Source: Pseudomonas viridiflava
GTDB lineage: Bacteria > Pseudomonadota > Gammaproteobacteria > Pseudomonadales > Pseudomonadaceae
DNA: 64,000 nucleotides
Direction of reading: 5' to 3'
NCBI RefSeq assembly: GCF_900590885.1
Contig: NZ_UUON01000050.1
Location: forward strand, 310,001-374,000
Both the position numbers and the translations under genes were made by a program. This document shows, piece by piece, positions 58,064-64,000 of this stretch; position 1 is the stretch's first letter; the number at the start of each line of letters is the position of its first letter. The notes under the pieces are model-generated. The model worked only from the letters and a program-made list of their open reading frames with translations, did not search any database and had not been told where the DNA came from.

Positions 58064-59728
58064 TTGTCTACGCCTGTCGAACCCTTGCGTTTGCTGCTAC
58101 TGGCCGATATGCCTGAGTGGGCAGCGTTGTTGCGCGAGTGCCTGGCGCCGATGGGCGATGGGGCTGTGCTGATCAGCGCGCCCAACTGGGACTCCGTGAG
58201 TCGTCTGTTCGATGACGACCACAGCGCCGTGCTGTTGACCACGCCCAACCTGCAACCCGGCCCTGGCCGCTGCAGCCTGCCGTGCGTGTTGCTGCTGGAA
58301 CAGGAGCCGCTGGTTGCGCCGCTGGGCGTCAGCGATTGGCTGGTGCGTGATGCAATGGACGCCGATACCCTGCGGCGCTGCCTGCGCCATGTGCGCGAAC
58401 GCGGCCTGCTGGAAAACACCCTGCAACGCCTGGCCGAGCAAGACCCGCTCACCGGCATCGCCAACCGTCAGGGTTTCCAGACCTTGCTGGCGGCGCGGCT
58501 GGCCGAGAATGAAGGCCGCGGCCTGGCCCTCGGCCACTTGGACCTCGACAACTTTCGCCATGCCAACGACGCCCTCGGCCATCAGGCCGGCGACCGGCTG
58601 ATCCTGCAAGTGGTCTCGCGGCTCAAGAGCCAGCTCGAGGCCGGCGACCAACTGGCGCGCCTGGGCAGCGACGAATTCGCCCTGCTGATCGACACCCGCC
58701 GCGCACCTCAACGCGCCGAGTGGATGGCCGAGCGCATCACCGAAGTCATGGCCGAACCCTACTGGGTCGACGGCGAAAGCCTGCTGATCGGCTGCAGCCT
58801 GGGCGTGGCACATGCCCGCGCCCGCGCCGGTGCCGACCCGCTGATGTGGCACGCGCATATCGCCATGCAGCAGGCCAAGAGCACTCAGGGCTGCACCTTT
58901 CATATCTTCAACGAGCGCATCAACCGCAACGCCCGCAGCCTGGCCGATCTGGAAACCGAACTGCGCCGTGCCTTGCGTCGCGACGAGCTGGAGCTGCATT
59001 ACCAGCCGCGCCTGGACCTGGATGATGGGCATATCGTCGGCCTCGAAGCCCTGGTGCGCTGGCGTCACGGCGAGCGTGGCCTGTTGCCGCCCAGCGAGTT
59101 CGTGCCCCTGGCCGAGCAGAGTGGCTTGATCGTGCCGCTGGGTTACTGGGTAATTTCCCGGGCCCTGCGTGACATGCAAGACCTGCGCGAACGCGGCCTG
59201 CCGCCGTTGCACATGGCGGTCAACCTGTCGTTCCGCCAGTTTCAGGACAGTCAGTTGCTGTCCACCCTCAGCCGGCTGATTACCGAGCGTGGCGTGGAAG
59301 CGCAGTGGCTGGAATTCGAACTTACCGAAACCGCCGTGATGCGCCGCAGTGACCTGGTCAAGCAGACCATGGACGCGCTTGGCCGCCTGGGTGTGCGGTT
59401 TTCCCTGGATGATTTCGGCACCGGTTTCTCATCGTTCGTGCACCTCAACAGCCTGCCGATTGCCTTGCTCAAGATCGACAAGAGCTTTGTCGGCGGCATG
59501 GAAGAGCGCGAGGAGAACCGCAAGCTGGTGCACGCAATGATCAACCTGGCTCACAACCTCAATTTGGAGGTTGTGGCTGAAGGGGTGGAAACCCCGGAGC
59601 AGTTGGCCTTGCTGAGATTGTTTGGCTGCGACCAGGCCCAGGGGTATCTGATCAGCAAGCCATTGCCGCTGCCGGAACTGGTGGAATACCTGACATTCGG
59701 CAAAAGCCAGCAGGTGCTGTTGGGCTGA
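58064..59728 (+). CDS. GGDEF/EAL protein with degenerate GGDEF motif (likely c-di-GMP phosphodiesterase)
   Basis: This 554-residue protein has an N-terminal REC-like region (1-115), a GGDEF domain (about 120-285) and an EAL domain (about 300-545). The GGDEF motif reads GSDEF, with the second glycine changed. The EAL motif is intact (GLEALVRWRH), as are the metal-binding LTETAVM, DDFGTGFSS and KIDKSFV motifs. The likely activity is phosphodiesterase with the GGDEF domain as regulator. In P. aeruginosa the gene at this site, PA5295, encodes the phosphodiesterase ProE. The start is a TTG with AGGGAG five bases upstream. Confidence 0.92.
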   Translation: MSTPVEPLRLLLLADMPEWAALLRECLAPMGDGAVLISAPNWDSVSRLFDDDHSAVLLTTPNLQPGPGRCSLPCVLLLEQEPLVAPLGVSDWLVRDAMDADTLRRCLRHVRERGLLENTLQRLAEQDPLTGIANRQGFQTLLAARLAENEGRGLALGHLDLDNFRHANDALGHQAGDRLILQVVSRLKSQLEAGDQLARLGSDEFALLIDTRRAPQRAEWMAERITEVMAEPYWVDGESLLIGCSLGVAHARARAGADPLMWHAHIAMQQAKSTQGCTFHIFNERINRNARSLADLETELRRALRRDELELHYQPRLDLDDGHIVGLEALVRWRHGERGLLPPSEFVPLAEQSGLIVPLGYWVISRALRDMQDLRERGLPPLHMAVNLSFRQFQDSQLLSTLSRLITERGVEAQWLEFELTETAVMRRSDLVKQTMDALGRLGVRFSLDDFGTGFSSFVHLNSLPIALLKIDKSFVGGMEEREENRKLVHAMINLAHNLNLEVVAEGVETPEQLALLRLFGCDQAQGYLISKPLPLPELVEYLTFGKSQQVLLG

Positions 59729-59743
59729 CTTGCAAACTCAAGC

Positions 59744-59776
59744 AAATGTGGGAGGGGGCTTGCCCCCTCCCACATT
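59744..59776. repeat. Single REP palindrome
   Basis: AATGTGGGAGGGGGC, then TT, then GCCCCCTCCCACATT is a REP hairpin between convergent genes, identical in its core to the copy at 20723. Confidence 0.92.
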
Positions 59777-59791
59777 GCCCACCTACATCTT

Positions 59792-61189
59792 CTAGTCAGG
59801 TTGCATGGCTTGGAATTTCGCGTGTACTTCCGGCTCCTGGCGAATCATCCGCTTCATCTTCGCCTCAAACGCCCACGTCAGGCTCACCGCCGCACAGGCC
59901 AGGCCCAGCGCCAACCCCCACCAAACGCCGGTCGGGCCCCAGCCCAGGGTGAACGCCATCAACCAGGCCGATGGCGCACCAATCAACCAATAGCAACCAA
60001 GCCCGACCAGAAAGGTAGTCTTGGCATCCTTGAGCCCGCGGATGCAGCCCATGGCGATGGTCTGCACGCCGTCGAACAGCTCGAACCAGGCGGCGACAGC
60101 CAGCAGGCTCACGGCCAGCACGATCACGTCGTGGAATGCCGGGTCGTCATGGTCGAGGAACAGCCCGATCAGCGGGTCGGAAAACAGCCACAGCACCACG
60201 GCAAATCCCAACATCACCGACGCACCAAATCCAATCCCCACACGCCCCGCCATGCGCGCCTGCAACAGTTGCCCGGCGCCGTAGTGCTGGCCGATACGCA
60301 TGGTCACCGCGTAGGACATCCCCGCCGGCACCATAAACGCCACCGAGACGATTTGCAGGGCGATCTGATGCGCCGCCAATTGCGTACTGCCCATGGTGCC
60401 CATGCACAGCGCCGCGAAGGCAAACAGCCCGACCTCCACCGCATAGGTGCCGCCAATCGGCAGGCCCAGGCGCCACAACTCGCGCAGGTACTGGGTGTTG
60501 AGGCGCAGCAGGCCGGTGCTCAGCGGGTAGGCGGCATAGGCACGGTTGCTGCGGATGTACCACATCAGCGCCAGCGCCATGCCATTGGCGACGATGGCCG
60601 TGACCAGGCCGATGCCCATCAGGCCGAGTTTCGGCAGGCCGAACATGCCTTCGATCAGCGCGTGGTTGAGCAGGTAATTCAACACCGTGCCGCCGAGGCT
60701 GATCACCATCACCGGCGTGGCTTTGCCGATAGCGCTGGTGAACCCCCGCAGCGCCATGAAACTCAGGTAACCGGGCAGGGCGAACGGCAGCATCGTCAGG
60801 AATTGCCCGGCCGAGTGCACGTTGGTTTCGGTCTGGCCGAACATCAGCAGCAGCGGCTTGAGGTTCCACAACAGCAGGGCTGCCGCCAAAGCCATCAACC
60901 AGGCCAGCCACAGCCCGGCCTGGGTCAGGCGGGTGGCGCCTTCGATATCGCCGGCGCCGTGACGGATGGCCACCAAGGTGCCCACGGCGGCAATCACGCC
61001 GATGCAAAAGATCGACACAAATGAATAACTCGCCGCGCCCAGGCCACCGCCGGCCAGGGCCTCGGGGCTCAGGCGGGCCATCATCAGGGTGTCGGTGAGC
61101 ACCATCAGCATGTGCGCCAACTGTGAGGCAATCAACGGCCCCGACAGCCGCAGAATGGCCCAGAGTTCGGTACGTGCCGGATGCTGCAT
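59792..61189 (-). CDS. MATE family efflux transporter (NorM-like)
   Basis: This 465-residue membrane protein has the usual 12 hydrophobic segments of the MATE family. It opens with LSGPLIASQLAHMLMVLTDTLMMARLSPEALAGGGLGAA, in which the aspartate after VLT is the conserved cation-coupling residue of NorM-like proteins. It probably exports drugs or metabolites by Na+ or H+ antiport. Nearby in-frame starts at 61195 and 61252 are possible; the first lies only two codons earlier. It is divergent from a LysR regulator that may control it. Confidence 0.92.
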   Translation of the reverse strand: MQHPARTELWAILRLSGPLIASQLAHMLMVLTDTLMMARLSPEALAGGGLGAASYSFVSIFCIGVIAAVGTLVAIRHGAGDIEGATRLTQAGLWLAWLMALAAALLLWNLKPLLLMFGQTETNVHSAGQFLTMLPFALPGYLSFMALRGFTSAIGKATPVMVISLGGTVLNYLLNHALIEGMFGLPKLGLMGIGLVTAIVANGMALALMWYIRSNRAYAAYPLSTGLLRLNTQYLRELWRLGLPIGGTYAVEVGLFAFAALCMGTMGSTQLAAHQIALQIVSVAFMVPAGMSYAVTMRIGQHYGAGQLLQARMAGRVGIGFGASVMLGFAVVLWLFSDPLIGLFLDHDDPAFHDVIVLAVSLLAVAAWFELFDGVQTIAMGCIRGLKDAKTTFLVGLGCYWLIGAPSAWLMAFTLGWGPTGVWWGLALGLACAAVSLTWAFEAKMKRMIRQEPEVHAKFQAMQPD

Positions 61190-61347
61190 GATCATCACGC
61201 TCGAAAAGTCAGAGGGTTGGAAGAGGGTTGATTCTCGGCGCTCTGCGCCCATTGCACAAAGGGATAAAAGCGATCGTTCGCATGATTAAAACTCATGCCT
61301 GTTTGATTCTGGTAGGGTTTCGAAATTGCGCTGTCGGAGCTTTCCCC

Positions 61348-62268
61348 ATGTCCCGTCGTCTTCCTCCGCTGTATGCCCTGCGTGCTTTTGAAGCCGCGTC
61401 GCGGCATAACTCGTTCACCCGCGCGGCCGATGAGTTGTCGATTACCCAGAGTGCGGTGAGCCGGCATATTCGCACCCTCGAAGAGCATTTCGCCTGCCGC
61501 CTGTTCCAGCGCAGCGGGCGTAACCTGCAACTCACCGAGGCTGCGCGCCTGCTGTTGCCCGGCGTGCGCGAAGGCTTCGCCGCGTTGGAGCGGGCCTGCC
61601 ATACCCTGAACGCCGAGGATGACATCCTGCGCATGAAGGCGCCGTCGACCCTGACCATGCGCTGGCTGTTGGCGCGGCTGAGTCGTTTCCGCGCATTGCA
61701 GCCGGGCAATGAAGTGCAACTGACCAGCGCCTGGATGAACGTGGATGAAGTGGACTTCAATCAGGAGCCGTTCGACTGCGCCGTGCTGCTGAGCTACGGG
61801 CATTTTCCGGCGGACTGGGAGGCCAGCTATCTGTTCCCCGAATTGCTGATCCCCGTCGGCGCCCCGAACCTGCTGGACGATGGGCCGTGGGACGCCGAGC
61901 GCCTGGCCACCGCCGAGTTGCTGCACCCGACGCCCGACCGGCGCGACTGGCGCAATTGGCTGGAGCGAATGGGGCTCTCATCCCAGGTGTCGCTCAAGGG
62001 CGGGCAGGTGTTCGATACCCTCGAACTGGGCATGATCGCGGCCGCGCGGGGGTATGGCGTGTCCATGGGCGATTTGCTGATGGTGGCCGAAGACGTCGCC
62101 CAAGGGCGGCTGAGCCTGCCGTGGCCGACGGCGGTGGCCAGTCGGGAAAACTATTACCTGGTGTGGCCAAAAACCCGTCCCGGTGGTGAGCGCTTGCGAC
62201 GTCTGGCGGATTTTCTCCAGAGCGAAGTGCAGGCCATGGTTTTACCGGCGGTAGAGCGGCTCGACTGA
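61348..62268 (+). CDS. LysR family regulator (GcvA-like)
   Basis: This 306-residue regulator has a winged HTH (ADELSITQSAVSRHIRTLEEHFACRLFQRSGRNLQLTE) and a LysR substrate-binding domain. The opening RRLPPLYALRAFEAASRHNSFTRAA is typical of the GcvA-like subgroup. CGGAG precedes the ATG at 61348; in-frame starts further upstream lie in the divergent promoter region. The target is unknown, with the divergent MATE gene as first candidate. Confidence 0.9.
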   Translation: MSRRLPPLYALRAFEAASRHNSFTRAADELSITQSAVSRHIRTLEEHFACRLFQRSGRNLQLTEAARLLLPGVREGFAALERACHTLNAEDDILRMKAPSTLTMRWLLARLSRFRALQPGNEVQLTSAWMNVDEVDFNQEPFDCAVLLSYGHFPADWEASYLFPELLIPVGAPNLLDDGPWDAERLATAELLHPTPDRRDWRNWLERMGLSSQVSLKGGQVFDTLELGMIAAARGYGVSMGDLLMVAEDVAQGRLSLPWPTAVASRENYYLVWPKTRPGGERLRRLADFLQSEVQAMVLPAVERLD

Positions 62269-62319
62269 GTGTTTGCAGGCCGTTCATGCAATCGTTTGCG
62301 TGATACCCGTACGTTTCGC

Positions 62320-62346
62320 TCAAGTATTGCGCGCGCCCGCCGAAGT
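62320..62346 (+). promoter_or_regulatory. Sigma-28 (FliA)-type promoter of the chemoreceptor gene
   Basis: TCAA, 15 bases, GCCGAAGT closely fits the flagellar sigma-28 pattern TAAA-N15-GCCGATAA, including exact spacing. It lies 100 bp before the chemoreceptor ATG, where flagellar-class control is expected. Confidence 0.6.
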
Positions 62347-62445
62347 AGGTGTGTTGGAACCATCGTGCACCAACGCTATCCACCAGATAATTTGCCGAGC
62401 AGCGCTATGAGATCAGGATGATCCTGGCCTCGGCCAGGAGCCCTC

Positions 62446-64000
62446 ATGTCTCAACCTCGCGCCCGGATTGCCTCCCAGTTAGGCCTCGCATTAGCCGTGA
62501 TTCTGGCTGTCGCCATCAGCGGCAGTACCGTTTTCGCCTTGCGTTCCCTCGACTCCGCCAACCTCGATACCCGCGAGGAGCACCTGGCCAGCGAAGCGCG
62601 TTTGCTCGCCGACCAACTCAATACGTTCCACAGCACGTTGCGCGAGAGTACGCAGCGCCTGACTGGATTGTTTGAAAAGCGCTTCAGCGCCGGTTTGAGT
62701 GTGCAGGCTGATCAACTGGTCACCGTGGCCGGGGTGCAGACACCGAGCCTGCTGCTGGGCAGCGAAGTGCTCAACAATAACTTCACCGAAGTCGATGAGT
62801 TCAAGCAGATGTCCGGCGGCGTAGCCACGGTTTTCGTGCGCAACGGTGAAGACTTCATCCGGGTCAGCACCTCCCTGACCAAACAGGACGGCAGCCGCGC
62901 CATTGGCACTGTGCTTGATCGCCAGGGCCCGGCTTACCAGCGTGTGCTCGGTGGTCAGGCGTATATCGGCCGCGCGGTGCTGTTCGATCGTTCCTACATG
63001 ACCCAGTACAGCCCCGTACGGGACAGCAGCGGCAAGGTGATCGCCGTGCTGTTTATCGGTTTCGACTACACCGACGCGCAGGCCGCCCAGTTTGAAAACC
63101 TCAAACGCTTCCGCATTGGCCAGACCGGTTCGTTGGCGTTGCTGGATGAGCAGAAGCGTTGGCTGGTGCCGCCGGCCGGTGTGCAGGCGTTGGATCAGTC
63201 GGTTGCCGTGATGCTGGACCTGGCCAAGACCCCAGGCAAGGGTCGCTTCTGGAGCGACAAAAACGAAGACTTCTACAGCGTTTCGGTGCCGTTCGACGGT
63301 GGCCCTTGGGCTGTGGTCGCGAGCATGCCGAAGGCTGAAATCCGCGCAGTTACCTGGGCGGTGGGTATTCGCCTGGTGATCGGCAGCGTGCTGGCCATGC
63401 TGCTGGCGGTGGGCGCCACCGTCTGGCTGCTGCGCAGCAAACTGCAGCCTTTGAGTGATCTGGTGCGTCAAGCCGAGGCCTTGGGTGCCGGTGATTTGAG
63501 CGCGCGCCTCAATGTGTCCAGTCATGACGAAATCGGCCAGTTGGCGCGCAGCTTCAACCAGATGGGCGAAGCGCTGTCGACCATGGTGTCGCATATCCGC
63601 AAGGCGGCCGAAGAGGTCAACAGCCGTGCCCAGGCGCTGTCCGGGCTGTCTGGTGGTGCCTATGAAGGTATGGAGCAGCAGTCCGGCGAGATCACCAGCA
63701 TGGCCGGCGCGGTGGAGGAGTTCAGCGCCACCTCGCTGAACATCGCCGACAACATGGGCAGCACCGAGCGCCTGGCCCAGGAAAACGCGCAGCAGACCCG
63801 CATTGGCCGCACCTCGATGCAAGAGGCGTCGTCGTCGCTGGAACATATCGCGGCCGCGCTGAACAGCACCGCTACGGTGATCAACACCCTGGGCCAGCGC
63901 TCCCAGGAAATCGGCGGCATCGTCGGTGTGATCACCTCCATCGCCGAACAGACCAACCTGCTGGCGCTTAACGCCGCCATCGAAGCCGCCCGTGCCGGTG
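62446..64000 (+). CDS. Methyl-accepting chemotaxis protein, Cache domain (3' end missing)
   Basis: The first 518 residues of a chemoreceptor are visible; the gene runs off the window. An N-terminal membrane helix (about 10-32) is followed by a periplasmic Cache_3/Cache_2-type sensor domain (about 40-300, with VATVFVRNGEDFIRVSTSL and SPVRDSSGKVIAVLFIGFDYT), a second helix (about 305-330), a HAMP domain with LSARLNVSSHDEIGQLARSFNQM, and the signalling domain. The conserved tip SIAEQTNLLALNAAIEAARAG is the last segment seen. AGGAG precedes the ATG. The ligand is unknown. Confidence 0.95.
   Translation, partial: MSQPRARIASQLGLALAVILAVAISGSTVFALRSLDSANLDTREEHLASEARLLADQLNTFHSTLRESTQRLTGLFEKRFSAGLSVQADQLVTVAGVQTPSLLLGSEVLNNNFTEVDEFKQMSGGVATVFVRNGEDFIRVSTSLTKQDGSRAIGTVLDRQGPAYQRVLGGQAYIGRAVLFDRSYMTQYSPVRDSSGKVIAVLFIGFDYTDAQAAQFENLKRFRIGQTGSLALLDEQKRWLVPPAGVQALDQSVAVMLDLAKTPGKGRFWSDKNEDFYSVSVPFDGGPWAVVASMPKAEIRAVTWAVGIRLVIGSVLAMLLAVGATVWLLRSKLQPLSDLVRQAEALGAGDLSARLNVSSHDEIGQLARSFNQMGEALSTMVSHIRKAAEEVNSRAQALSGLSGGAYEGMEQQSGEITSMAGAVEEFSATSLNIADNMGSTERLAQENAQQTRIGRTSMQEASSSLEHIAAALNSTATVINTLGQRSQEIGGIVGVITSIAEQTNLLALNAAIEAARAG

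Noticed and set aside
16021..59776. A CRISPR-like array made of the repeated TGTGGGAGGGG sequences
   Set aside because: The copies are dispersed one or two at a time over 44 kb, are palindromic, and lie between genes. That is the REP pattern, and no cas genes are present.

Overview
The window is a high-GC bacterial chromosome segment that reads as Pseudomonas, most likely the P. fluorescens group. The evidence is the gene order, which follows the conserved Pseudomonas block known in P. aeruginosa as roughly PA5293-PA5347: LysR, MATE, EAL protein, rep, xpt, cycB, pauR, dadX, dadA, lrp, then rpmG/rpmB, radC, coaBC, dut, algC, argB, pyrE, crc, rph, yicC, gmk, rpoZ, spoT, oxyR and recG. Short palindromes built on TGTGGGAGGGG, the typical REP elements of fluorescent pseudomonads, are scattered between genes. 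No tRNA, rRNA, CRISPR array, insertion sequence or prophage was seen.

Region 1 (1-15579) is the distal half of a type VI secretion operon of the P. aeruginosa H1 type, all on the plus strand: tssJ (cut by the window edge), tssK, tssL with an OmpA-like domain, tssM, tagF, pppA, ppkA, tagT, tagS, tagR and tagQ. Most neighbours overlap or abut. It holds half of the membrane/baseplate machinery plus the complete threonine-phosphorylation control pathway (TagQRST sensing, PpkA kinase, PppA phosphatase, TagF repressor). It ends at a strong intrinsic terminator and is followed directly by core genes.

Region 2 (15632-25270) has a small SCP2-like protein, an HDOD protein, recG and oxyR, a tonB-exbD-exbB iron-uptake energising operon with a possible Fur site, an epimerase-like protein, a lipoprotein and RidA. 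Region 3 (25295-39042) is housekeeping: spoT, rpoZ, gmk, yicC, rph, a DUF4870 protein, crc, pyrE, argB, algC, dut, coaBC, radC and a family-5 solute-binding protein. Region 4 (39043-52453) starts with ribosomal proteins L28/L33 and then holds genes fitting polyamine and amino-acid catabolism: an aldehyde dehydrogenase (KauB/PuuC type), a PuuB-like oxidase, a MocR-type regulator divergent from a DUF1127 protein, Lrp/DadR, dadA, alr/dadX and a PauR-like regulator. Region 5 (52623-64000) holds cytochrome c5, an acetyl-CoA hydrolase family protein, xpt, rep, a GGDEF/EAL protein, a MATE exporter, a LysR regulator and the first 518 residues of a chemoreceptor.

Most of the content is well-known core genome. 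The items most worth following are non-coding or decayed: a 21-codon remnant of a RidA-type gene and a terminator-like hairpin between dadA and alr; a four-site operator array between the MocR-type regulator and the DUF1127 gene; an orphan plus-strand terminator between algC and dut that could end a small RNA; palindromes in the crc/pyrE and cupin/aldehyde dehydrogenase promoter regions; alternative hairpins in the rpmB leader; and a sigma-28-type promoter before the chemoreceptor. No wholly new multi-gene system was found.
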